This document shows, in pieces, positions 1 through 6,275 of a stretch of 16,564 bases of DNA (positions are counted from its first letter, which is position 1; each line of letters starts with the position of its first letter). The notes beneath the pieces are model-generated. The model had not been told where the DNA came from, ran no database searches, and was given only the letters and a program-made list of their open reading frames with translations. This DNA is from Oscillibacter sp. (GTDB lineage Bacteria > Bacillota > Clostridia > Oscillospirales > Oscillospiraceae). Made by a program: the position numbers and the translations under genes. The stretch is taken from contig VSMY01000056.1 of assembly GCA_009773995.1 (NCBI GenBank), forward strand, positions 1 to 16,564, written 5' to 3'.

Positions 1-100
1 ACTCAACTTTAACCGATGCGGCCTCATCCTTCTACTTCTTTCTTCTTCTACTGTCCTATATGTATTGTACTCCTACATTTTTGTAAAATCTCGGGAAGAA

Positions 101-121
101 GGGCCGCTTGCAAAGCGGCCC
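101..121. repeat. GC-rich palindrome overlapping the prfC -35 region
   Basis: Arms 101-109 and 113-121 are perfect 9-bp inverted repeats around a 3-base loop. The best -35 box for prfC (108-113) lies across the loop and inner arms, so the palindrome would sit at the promoter and not inside the prfC transcript. It could be a repressor site or the terminator hairpin of a gene left of the window. No T-run follows it on the plus strand, which weakens the terminator reading. The symmetry is seen directly; the function is inferred. Confidence 0.55.
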
Positions 122-136
122 AATCTGTGCTATATT
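108..136 (+). promoter_or_regulatory. Sigma-A-type promoter for prfC
   Basis: The -35 is TTGCAA at 108-113 and the -10 is TATATT at 131-136, separated by 17 bases. Transcription would start near 143 and give a short leader ending in AGGAGG before the ATG at 187. The promoter probably drives the whole prfC to trmD run, because the following genes are spaced by 23 bases or less or overlap. Confidence 0.6.
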
Positions 137-186
137 ATTAAATTTGTGGAAACACTCTCACTACTATAAAACCAGGAGGCTGTTTT

Positions 187-1770
187 ATGGCCGCTTTTCA
201 AGACGAGATCGCCCGGAGGCGCACCTTCGCCATCATCTCCCACCCCGACGCGGGCAAAACCACCCTCACGGAAAAACTCCTGCTCTACGGCGGGGCCATC
301 GCCCAGGCCGGCGAGGTCAAAGGCAAACGGGCCCGGGCCGCCACCAGCGACTGGATGGAGATCGAAAAGCAGCGGGGCATCTCCGTCACCTCCTCCGTCA
401 TGCAGTTCCAGCACGACGGCTACTGCGTCAACATCCTGGACACCCCGGGGCACCAGGACTTCTCGGAGGACACCTACCGCACCCTCATGGCGGCGGACTC
501 CGCCGTCATGGTCATCGACGCCGCCAAGGGCGTGGAGCCCCAGACGCGAAAGCTCTTCCGGGTCTGCGCCCTGCGGCACATCCCCATCTTCACCTTCATC
601 AACAAGATGGACCGGGAGAGCCGGGACCCCCTGGAGCTCTGCGGCGAGGTGGAGGCGGAGCTGGGCATCGACACCTACCCCGTCAACTGGCCCATCGGCT
701 CCGGGAAGGAGTTCCAGGGGGTCTACGACCGGGAGTCCGCCCAGATCCTCTTCTTCTCCGGCGAGGGCCACGCCAAAAAAGCCGCCGCCACCGCCGTGGA
801 CCTGGACGACCCGGCCGTGGGGGACATGATCGGCGAGAGCCGCTGGAAACAGCTCCAGGAGGAGGTGGAGCTGCTGGGGGCGGGCCGGGACTTCGACCTG
901 GAGGCCGTCCGGGCGGGAACCCTCTCCCCCGTCTTCTTCGGCTCCGCCCTGACCAACTTCGGCGTGGAGCCCTTCTTAAAAGAGTTCCTCCGCATGACCA
1001 CGGCCCCCTTGAGCCGCATGGCGGGAGAGGAGGAGATCGACGCCTTCTCCCCGGACTTCTCCGCCTTCGTCTTCAAGATTCAGGCCAACATGAACAAGGC
1101 CCACCGGGACCGGCTGGCCTTTATGCGCATCTGCTCCGGCCGCTTCCAGCGGGACGCGGAATATTTTCACGTCCAGTCCGGCAAGAAGATGCGCCTGAGC
1201 CAGCCCCAGCAGATGATGGCGGCGGAGCGGGAAATCGTGGACGAGGCCTATGCCGGGGACATCATCGGCGTGTTCGACCCAGGGCTGTTCTCCATCGGGG
1301 ACACGGTCACCGTGCCGGGGAAGAAGTTCCGCTACGCGGGCATCCCCACCTTCGAGCCGGAGCACTTCATGCGGGTGGCTCCCAAAGACACCATGAAGCG
1401 CAAGCAGTTCATCAAGGGCACGGAGCAGATTGCCCAGGAGGGCGCGATTCAAATCTTCAAGCGCCCCGGCGGCGGCATGGAAGAGGTCGTGGTGGGCGTG
1501 GTGGGCACCCTCCAGTTCGACGTGTTCCAGTACCGCATGAAGGCGGAGTACGGCGTGGAGCTCTACATGGAGGGCCTGCCCTACGACCACCTGCGGCTGA
1601 TTGCGGCGTGCCCCTGCAAGCCCGACGAGCTGGTCCTGTGCACCGGCGCGGCGGTGCTGGAGGACTTCAAGGACCGGCTTCTGGTGGCCTTCGGCGGCGA
1701 GTGGTCCGTGGGCTTCCTCACCAAGCACAATCCCGGCCTGGTGCTGGAGGACGCGCTGAGCGTAAGCTGA
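187..1770 (+). CDS. prfC: Peptide chain release factor 3 (RF3 GTPase)
   Basis: RF3 is a ribosome-dependent translational GTPase that removes RF1 or RF2 after peptide release so that they can recycle. The 527-residue length is normal for the family. The GTPase motifs are all present: P-loop HPDAGKT at residues 19-25, DTPGHQDFSEDTYR beginning at 85 (the SEDTYR extension is typical of RF3 as against EF-G), and NKMD at 139-142. Domain II and the RF3 C-terminal domain follow, ending in LTKHNPGLVLEDA. The start at 187 has a clear AGGAGG upstream and gives the standard N-terminus. It is the first gene of a same-strand run; the next gene begins 23 bases after its stop. Identification is firm. Coupling with the downstream kinase pair is inferred from spacing. 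Confidence 0.98.
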   Translation: MAAFQDEIARRRTFAIISHPDAGKTTLTEKLLLYGGAIAQAGEVKGKRARAATSDWMEIEKQRGISVTSSVMQFQHDGYCVNILDTPGHQDFSEDTYRTLMAADSAVMVIDAAKGVEPQTRKLFRVCALRHIPIFTFINKMDRESRDPLELCGEVEAELGIDTYPVNWPIGSGKEFQGVYDRESAQILFFSGEGHAKKAAATAVDLDDPAVGDMIGESRWKQLQEEVELLGAGRDFDLEAVRAGTLSPVFFGSALTNFGVEPFLKEFLRMTTAPLSRMAGEEEIDAFSPDFSAFVFKIQANMNKAHRDRLAFMRICSGRFQRDAEYFHVQSGKKMRLSQPQQMMAAEREIVDEAYAGDIIGVFDPGLFSIGDTVTVPGKKFRYAGIPTFEPEHFMRVAPKDTMKRKQFIKGTEQIAQEGAIQIFKRPGGGMEEVVVGVVGTLQFDVFQYRMKAEYGVELYMEGLPYDHLRLIAACPCKPDELVLCTGAAVLEDFKDRLLVAFGGEWSVGFLTKHNPGLVLEDALSVS

Positions 1771-1793
1771 TAATGGACAATGGGGGGAGCGGC

Positions 1794-2492
1794 ATGAAAC
1801 GGCTTTTGATCGTGGAGGACGACCGGGCCCTGGGGGACGGGCTCTGCCTGGCCCTGAAGGGCCCCGAGGCGGAGGCCGTCCTGTGCCGGACCCTCTCCGC
1901 CGCCCGGTCCGCCCTGGGGGCGGAGGACTTCGACCTGCTGGTGCTGGACGTGAACCTGCCCGATGGAAACGGGCTGGACTTCCTCCGGGAGCTCCGGGGC
2001 GCGGCCAATCGAATTCCCGTCATCCTGCTCACCGCCAACGACATGGAGACGGACATTGTGGCGGGGCTGGAGTCCGGGGCGGACGACTACGTGACGAAAC
2101 CCTTCTCCCTGGCCGTGCTCCGGGCACGGGTCAACGCCCAGCTCCGCCGGGGGCATGAGGCTGTCCAAAGCGGCCCCCTGGTTCTGGACGGATTCTCCTT
2201 CGACTTTGCGCGCATGGAGTTCCGGCGGGACGGGCGGCTGGTGGACCTGAGCAAAACGGAGCAGAAGCTGCTCCGCGTTCTGGTGGAGAACCGGGGCCGG
2301 ACCCTGCCCCGGGAGCTGCTGGTGGACCGGGTCTGGACCGACGGGGCGGAGTACGTGGACGAGAACGCCCTGTCCGTGACGGTGAAACGCCTCCGGGGCA
2401 AGCTGGAGGACAACCCCTCCAAGCCCCGTTACCTGAAAACCGTCTACGGCATCGGCTATGTTTGGTCCGCCGGGGAGAAAGAGGCGCCATGA
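1794..2492 (+). CDS. OmpR/PhoB-family response regulator
   Basis: This 232-residue protein is a DNA-binding response regulator, presumably phosphorylated by the kinase encoded next to it. The receiver domain (about 3-115) shows the acidic pocket E8-D9-D10, phospho-acceptor D52 in LDVNLP, the conserved T80 and K102 in TKP. The C-terminal winged-helix domain (about 130-228) ends in the typical KTVYGIGYVW. I chose the ATG at 1794 because GGGGGGAG lies just upstream and the protein then starts exactly at the receiver fold (MKRLLIVEDD). An in-frame ATG at 1773 would add seven residues. The same frame is open far upstream through prfC, but that is GC-driven shadow. The stop overlaps the kinase start (ATGA), implying translational coupling. 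No target gene is visible nearby. Confidence 0.95.
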   Translation: MKRLLIVEDDRALGDGLCLALKGPEAEAVLCRTLSAARSALGAEDFDLLVLDVNLPDGNGLDFLRELRGAANRIPVILLTANDMETDIVAGLESGADDYVTKPFSLAVLRARVNAQLRRGHEAVQSGPLVLDGFSFDFARMEFRRDGRLVDLSKTEQKLLRVLVENRGRTLPRELLVDRVWTDGAEYVDENALSVTVKRLRGKLEDNPSKPRYLKTVYGIGYVWSAGEKEAP

Positions 2493-3382
2493 CGGAAGCG
2501 GGATACCTGTGCCTGGCCGCCCTGGCCCTCCTGGCGGCCTTCCTCTGGGAGCGCCGGCGGACGCGCCGGCTCCTCCGCCGCCTGGACCGGATGCTGGACG
2601 AGGCCGTCCGGGGGGACTTCCGGGAGGAGGTCTTTGACGAAACCCTGCTCTCCAACCTGGAGACGAAGCTGGCCCACTACCTCGGCGCCTCCGCCGTCTC
2701 CGCCAGGAACCTCCAGGCGGAGCGGGACAAGATCAAAACCCTCATCGCCGACATCTCCCACCAGACGAAAACCCCCATCGCCAACGTGCTCCTCTACACC
2801 CAGCTCCTGGAGGAACGGGCCCCGGAGGACTGCCGGGCCTATACCGCCGCCCTGGGGGAACAGGCGGGAAAACTCCAGTCCCTCATCGACGCGCTGGTGA
2901 AAACCTCCCGGCTGGAAACCGGGGTGCTGGTCCTCCACCCCCGGCCCGGGCCCCTGGGGCCCATGCTGGAGGAGGCGGTCTCCCAGTTCGCCCCCAGGGC
3001 GGCGGAGAAGGGCCTGGACCTGATTCTGGAGCCTACAGAGGCGGACGCGGTCTTCGACCCCAAGTGGACGGCGGAGGCGGTGTGCAACCTCATCGACAAC
3101 GCCGTGAAATACACCCCCTCGGGCCGCGTCGCCGTCAGCGCCCGGGCCTATGAGCTCTTCGCCCGCATCGACGTGGAGGACACCGGCCCCGGCGTCCCGG
3201 AGGAGGAGCTGGGAAAGCTCTTCCAGCGGTTCTACCGGGGCGGCGCGGCCTCCCAGGCGGAGGGCGTGGGCGTGGGACTCTACCTGGTCCGGCAGATCGC
3301 CCAGGGCCAGGGCGGCTATGTGAAGGCCTTCTCCCGGCCTGGGAAGGGGGCCAAGTTCTCCCTGTTCCTGCCCAGGAATTGA
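2489..3382 (+). CDS. Sensor histidine kinase with a single N-terminal membrane segment
   Basis: This 297-residue kinase is the partner of the regulator it overlaps by 4 bases. Residues about 5-20 form one hydrophobic segment followed by a basic stretch (ERRRTRR). There is no extracytoplasmic domain, so it may sense within the membrane, in the cytoplasm or through a partner. A HAMP-like or coiled linker spans about 28-75. The phospho-acceptor is H91 in ISHQTKTPIANV, an H-box variant common in Clostridia kinases. The ATPase domain has the N-box at N200-N204, G1 DTGPG at 231-235, F-box LFQRFYRG at 244-251 and G2 GVGVGLYLV at 259-267. All catalytic motifs look intact. From memory, similar pairs often sit next to ABC exporters; none is present here. 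The specific signal is unknown. Confidence 0.94.
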   Translation: MTEAGYLCLAALALLAAFLWERRRTRRLLRRLDRMLDEAVRGDFREEVFDETLLSNLETKLAHYLGASAVSARNLQAERDKIKTLIADISHQTKTPIANVLLYTQLLEERAPEDCRAYTAALGEQAGKLQSLIDALVKTSRLETGVLVLHPRPGPLGPMLEEAVSQFAPRAAEKGLDLILEPTEADAVFDPKWTAEAVCNLIDNAVKYTPSGRVAVSARAYELFARIDVEDTGPGVPEEELGKLFQRFYRGGAASQAEGVGVGLYLVRQIAQGQGGYVKAFSRPGKGAKFSLFLPRN

Positions 3383-3404
3383 TTGACAGCAAAGGAGCGT
3401 CCTT

Positions 3405-3902
3405 ATGAAATTGGAATTTGTCCCCGCGGGCCGGATCGTGGGCGTCCACGGCATCCGGGGAGAGCTGCGGATCCTGCCCCTGGAGGGGGAGGCGGAGTTC
3501 CTCACCGGCTTCAAAACCTTCTATCTGGACGGACAGGCCGTCGTTCCCGCGTCCTGCCGGGTCCACAAGGGCATGGCCCTCCTGAAGCTTGCGGGGGTGG
3601 AGGACCGCACCGCCGCGGAAAGCCTCCGGGGGAAGGAGCTGCTGGTCCGCCGGGCGGACGCCCAGCTCCCCAAGGGGGAGTACTTCGACGCGGAGCTCCT
3701 GGGCCTGGACGTGTACGACGGGGAAACCGGGGAATGCGTGGGGGAGCTGACACGGGTGGACCGCTACCCCGCCAGCAAGGTCTACACCGTCCGGGGGGTC
3801 AAGGAATTCCTGGTCCCGGCGGTGAAGGACGCGTTTATCCTGGGGGTGGACCTGGAGAACAACCGGATGGACATCCGGATGTGGGAGGGGCTGACGGAGT
3901 GA
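3405..3902 (+). CDS. rimM: Ribosome maturation factor RimM
   Basis: RimM assists late assembly of the 30S subunit head around 16S rRNA and protein S19. The 165-residue protein has the family N-terminal barrel with GRIVGVHGIRGELRI at about 9-23 and a C-terminal PRC-barrel from about residue 93, introduced by PKGEYFDAELLGLDV. The start has a good AAAGGAG site about eight bases upstream. The gene begins 22 bases after the kinase stop, and its own stop overlaps the GTG start of trmD (GTGA). rimM-trmD is a classic pair. In many Firmicutes rpsP and khpA stand upstream of it, whereas here a two-component system does. Confidence 0.97.
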   Translation: MKLEFVPAGRIVGVHGIRGELRILPLEGEAEFLTGFKTFYLDGQAVVPASCRVHKGMALLKLAGVEDRTAAESLRGKELLVRRADAQLPKGEYFDAELLGLDVYDGETGECVGELTRVDRYPASKVYTVRGVKEFLVPAVKDAFILGVDLENNRMDIRMWEGLTE

Positions 3903-4666
3903 ACATCGACATTCTGACCCTCTTTCCCGACTCCGTGGACGCCATGCTGAACGTCAGCATCCTGGGCCGGGCCCAGGAGCGGGGGTACATCGCCATCCGC
4001 ACCCACCAGATTCGGGAGTACACGACAAACAAGCAGATGCAGGTGGACGACTACCCCTACGGCGGGGGCCGGGGGGCCGTCATGCAGGCGGACCCCCTCT
4101 ACCGCTGCTGGGCCCATGTGGTGGAAACCCACGGGCCGGGGCGAACCGTCTTCCTCTCCCCCTGCGGGCGGACCTTTACCCAGGCCGTGGCCCGAGAGCT
4201 CAAGGAACAGTACGGACACCTGATTCTGGTCTGCGGCCACTACGAGGGGGTGGACCAGCGCTTCCTGGACGAGTGCGTGGACGAGGAGATTTCCATGGGG
4301 GACTTCGTCCTCACCGGCGGGGAGATTCCCGCCATGGCGGTGGCGGACGCGGTGTGCCGCATGGTGCCCGGCGTCCTGCCGGACGAGGAGTGCTTTCAGG
4401 AGGAGTCCCACTGGAACGGGCTTCTGGAGTACCCTCAGTACTCCCGGCCCGCCGTGTGGCACGACCGGGCGGTGCCGGAAATCCTCCTCTCCGGGGACCA
4501 CGGGAAGGTGGCGGCCTGGCGGAGGAAGGAGAGCTACAAGCGGACCATGCGCCGCCGCCCGGACATGTTCGCCAAGTTCGACGAGAGCCAATTGACCACC
4601 AAGGCGGAAAAAAAGGTCCTCCAGGAGGCCAGGGACGAGCTGGCCCAGGAGGACGGCGAAGCGTAA
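3899..4666 (+). CDS. trmD: tRNA (guanine-N1-)-methyltransferase TrmD
   Basis: TrmD uses S-adenosylmethionine to make m1G37 in tRNAs, which prevents +1 frameshifting. The 255-residue protein is of usual length. The SPOUT knot motifs are visible: DDYPYGGGRGAVMQ from 50, LSPCGRTFTQ at 86-95, CGHYEGVDQR at 112-121 and DEEISMGDFVLTGGEIPAM from 128. The start is the GTG at 3899, overlapping the rimM stop; it gives the expected MNIDILTLFP N-terminus, and no ATG fits. Numbering matches the E. coli enzyme closely (R154 in CRMVPGVL). The position of the E. coli catalytic Asp169 is occupied by Glu (E169 in EESHWNGLLEYPQY). This may be a clade variant, and the enzyme is expected to be functional. It is the last gene before a strong hairpin. 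Confidence 0.97.
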   Translation: MNIDILTLFPDSVDAMLNVSILGRAQERGYIAIRTHQIREYTTNKQMQVDDYPYGGGRGAVMQADPLYRCWAHVVETHGPGRTVFLSPCGRTFTQAVARELKEQYGHLILVCGHYEGVDQRFLDECVDEEISMGDFVLTGGEIPAMAVADAVCRMVPGVLPDEECFQEESHWNGLLEYPQYSRPAVWHDRAVPEILLSGDHGKVAAWRRKESYKRTMRRRPDMFAKFDESQLTTKAEKKVLQEARDELAQEDGEA

Positions 4667-4701
4667 AAACCCCGTCCGGCGGATTCCGCCGGACGGGGTT
4701 T
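4667..4701. terminator. Bidirectional hairpin terminator between trmD and the SLH gene
   Basis: Arms 4667-4682 and 4686-4701 form a perfect 16-bp stem (AAACCCCGTCCGGCGG and its complement) with a 3-base loop. It begins right after the trmD stop and lies 15 bases past the stop of the convergent minus-strand gene. On the plus strand TTTCCTTTT follows the 3' half; on the minus strand the stem ends in TTT and runs on to five Ts. One hairpin probably terminates both transcripts. Confidence 0.88.
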
Positions 4702-4716
4702 CCTTTTGATGATCGC

Positions 4717-6171
4717 TTAGAACGTGACGGTTCCCATAATCGCGGTGGGGCCGTCGGCTCCGCCGAGGAGCTCTTCAAAATCCGAGAAGTCGGGGAAGCT
4801 GATTTTCACGGCCTTGCCCAGGGCCTTGACGTCCATGGTCATGTCCATGTCCATGGAGACGCTGACCGTCAGGCTGTCCTTCCCGTCGGAGGCCCCCAGG
4901 TCCGCTTTCAGGGCCAGGTCCACCGCGGCGCTTTTCAGCGCTCCGTCCTTGTCCACGGTGTAGGTGATGGTGCTGCCGTCCAGGGTAAAGGACATGTTCA
5001 TATCCAAGTCCTCATCCGCTTCCGCCTCCAGCACGCCCAGAATCTGGCCCACCAGGCCGTTGATCATTCCGGCAAAGGCGTTGTTCAGTTTCAGGGTGTA
5101 GACCGTGTTTCCGCCGGAGGACTTGGCGGTGATGGAGTCGATGAAGGGCAGCAGGGCGGCGGAGGTCTTTCCGGAGGCCTGCTCCATCAGGGCCGTGAAG
5201 GTCTCCATGTCCATGCCCATCATATCCATGGGCATCTGATAGGCGTCTTCGCCGGAGCGGACATAGGCCGTGCCGTCCTTCAGCCAGTATTCCATTTTCT
5301 CGGTCTCGGTGGTCTCCCCGTCAGTGGCGGTGACGGTCAGGTCCATGGCCATCTGCAGGTCCTTGTCCAGGACCATCTGGATGCGGCCCTTGACCGCGGC
5401 GTCCGCCTTCTGGGTCATGTCCAGGGTGGTCCCGCCGTCGGTGCCCTTAACCTGGACGCTCATGGCCATTTTCGCGTCCAGGTTGACGTCCATCCCCTGG
5501 CCCGCCGCCGCGCCGGAGGTTTGGAGGGCCCGGTAGGCTTCGAACTTATCCGTCATGGGCTTGGCGGCCTCCGCGTCCACGGCGCCGCTCTCAACGAGGC
5601 TTTCCAGCAGGTAGGTTTTGCCGTCCTTCAGGTCCATGCCCAGGGCCTGGTAGGTCATGGCCGCCAGGTCGTCCCGGAGGAAGGTCCCGGTGAAGGCCGA
5701 GGTATCCAGCAGGCCCAGCCCCATGGCGAACTCCTGTGCGTTGGCGGCGGTGAAATCCTCGCCGTCCTTGTAGCCCAGGGCCCGGAGGAGGAAGATGGTG
5801 TAGGCCTTGGAGGAGCAGGGGCTGTCCCCGCCGAAGGTGGTCTCGGAGGTGCCGCTGGCCAGGCCCTTGTCCTTGAGCCATGCGGCGAAGGGGGCGGCGG
5901 TCTCGTTCACGTCGGTGAAGGGGCACTTGAGGTCCCCGGCGGCGTAGGCGGCCTTGGCCTCCTCCTCCGCGCCGAAGAGGCGGACCAGCATGATGGCGGC
6001 CTGGGACCGGGTGGGGGCCTTGTCCAGGTCAAAGCCGTTGGCCCCGCCCTTGAGCATGCCGATGGCGGCCAGCTCCGCCGCCGGGCCGTCGAAGCTGGAA
6101 GCGGAGGCGGTGACGCACAGCAGCCCCGTCAGCGCCAGAGCGGCGAGCAGGATGGTCAGAAAGCGTTTCAT
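4717..6171 (-). CDS. Secreted SLH-domain protein with a Met/Asp-rich beta domain and GGADGPT tail
   Basis: This 484-residue protein starts with a clear signal peptide (MKRFLTILLAALALTGLLCV, likely cleaved after ASA near 25). Residues about 27-180 hold three S-layer-homology-like repeats: FDGPAAELAAIGML; CPFTDVNETAAPFAAWLKDKG at 83-103; and EFAMGLGLL with FLRDDLAAMTYQALGM. These would anchor it to the cell wall. Residues about 225-458 alternate polar and hydrophobic residues and resemble the LolA/LppX-like fold of DUF6612-type proteins; this assignment is from pattern and memory only. The part is unusually rich in Met-Asp (MPMDMMGMDM at 313-322; MDMDMTMD at 440-447). It ends in GGADGPTAIMGTVTF (470-484), which recalls a motif of Na+-translocating decarboxylase beta subunits. 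It has its own promoter and a GAGAGGAG ribosome site. Exact function is unknown. Confidence 0.85.
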   Translation of the reverse strand: MKRFLTILLAALALTGLLCVTASASSFDGPAAELAAIGMLKGGANGFDLDKAPTRSQAAIMLVRLFGAEEEAKAAYAAGDLKCPFTDVNETAAPFAAWLKDKGLASGTSETTFGGDSPCSSKAYTIFLLRALGYKDGEDFTAANAQEFAMGLGLLDTSAFTGTFLRDDLAAMTYQALGMDLKDGKTYLLESLVESGAVDAEAAKPMTDKFEAYRALQTSGAAAGQGMDVNLDAKMAMSVQVKGTDGGTTLDMTQKADAAVKGRIQMVLDKDLQMAMDLTVTATDGETTETEKMEYWLKDGTAYVRSGEDAYQMPMDMMGMDMETFTALMEQASGKTSAALLPFIDSITAKSSGGNTVYTLKLNNAFAGMINGLVGQILGVLEAEADEDLDMNMSFTLDGSTITYTVDKDGALKSAAVDLALKADLGASDGKDSLTVSVSMDMDMTMDVKALGKAVKISFPDFSDFEELLGGADGPTAIMGTVTF

Positions 6172-6190
6172 AGAAAATCTCCTCTCTTCT

Positions 6191-6208
6191 CCGGCGGCGT
6201 TCCGCCGG
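6191..6208 (-). other. GC hairpin in the 5' leader of the SLH gene
   Basis: CCGGCGG and CCGCCGG flank a 4-base AACG loop, forming a 7-bp stem in the untranslated leader between the promoter (6225-6253) and the ribosome binding site. It could stabilise the message or affect ribosome access. In such GC-rich DNA it could also arise by chance. Confidence 0.4.
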
Positions 6209-6224
6209 GGCGGTATATGCGTTT

Positions 6225-6253
6225 ATTGTATACCTGGGAAAATTCGCCGTCAA
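6225..6253 (-). promoter_or_regulatory. Sigma-A-type promoter for the SLH gene
   Basis: Read on the minus strand, the -35 is TTGACG (6248-6253) and the -10 is TACAAT (6225-6230), separated by exactly 17 bases. An overlapping TATACA hexamer is also present at 15 bases. The surroundings are AT-rich. The start would fall near 6218, giving a leader of about 45 bases. The gene is therefore probably expressed independently of the thioesterase gene upstream. Confidence 0.75.
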
Positions 6254-6275
6254 GTACAGTTTTTTGGAAACTTTT

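Larger units (their letters stand above)
1..186. other. AT-rich intergenic leader upstream of prfC
   Basis: This stretch is much more AT-rich than the genes around it and holds no convincing complete gene. It contains a pyrimidine-rich run on the plus strand (about 26-55), TACA/TGTA dyads near 61-87, a GC-rich palindrome at 101-121 and the prfC promoter at 108-136. On the minus strand an ATG at 25-27 opens a frame of nine codons that leaves the window without a stop. It follows a purine-rich stretch (AGAAGG directly abutting the ATG), so a divergent gene may begin here, but too little is visible to call it. The prfC ribosome binding site AGGAGG lies at about 174-179. Confidence 0.6.

Noticed and set aside
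1..27. A minus-strand ATG at 25-27 with an open frame leaving the window, as the start of a divergent gene
   Set aside because: Only nine codons are visible, and the purine-rich AGAAGG touches the ATG with no spacing. It is noted in the leader entry but not called.
976..1728. A 250-codon minus-strand frame inside prfC, and similar long antisense frames in most other genes here
   Set aside because: These are His/Gly/Val-rich shadow frames typical of GC-rich genes, with no motifs or start signals, and each lies opposite a firmly identified gene.
108..1793. The response regulator frame stays open upstream through prfC, giving a nominal 794-residue protein
   Set aside because: The upstream part is an Arg/Gly/Pro/His-rich out-of-frame reading of prfC. 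The receiver domain begins exactly at the ATG at 1794, which has a proper ribosome site.
3383..3411. A perfect TTGACA at 3383-3388 with TGAAAT 17 bases later, as a possible rimM promoter
   Set aside because: The -10 would lie inside the rimM start region, so transcription would begin within the coding sequence and lose the ribosome site and start codon.
4834..4858. Tandem CATGTC-like DNA repeats on the plus strand as a repeat element
   Set aside because: They are the codons of the alternating Met-Asp stretch in the SLH protein, so they are explained by the protein sequence.
6240..6275. A short A/T-rich stem after the thioesterase stop as a terminator
   Set aside because: Only about five weak base pairs form, and no T-run follows in the direction of transcription.
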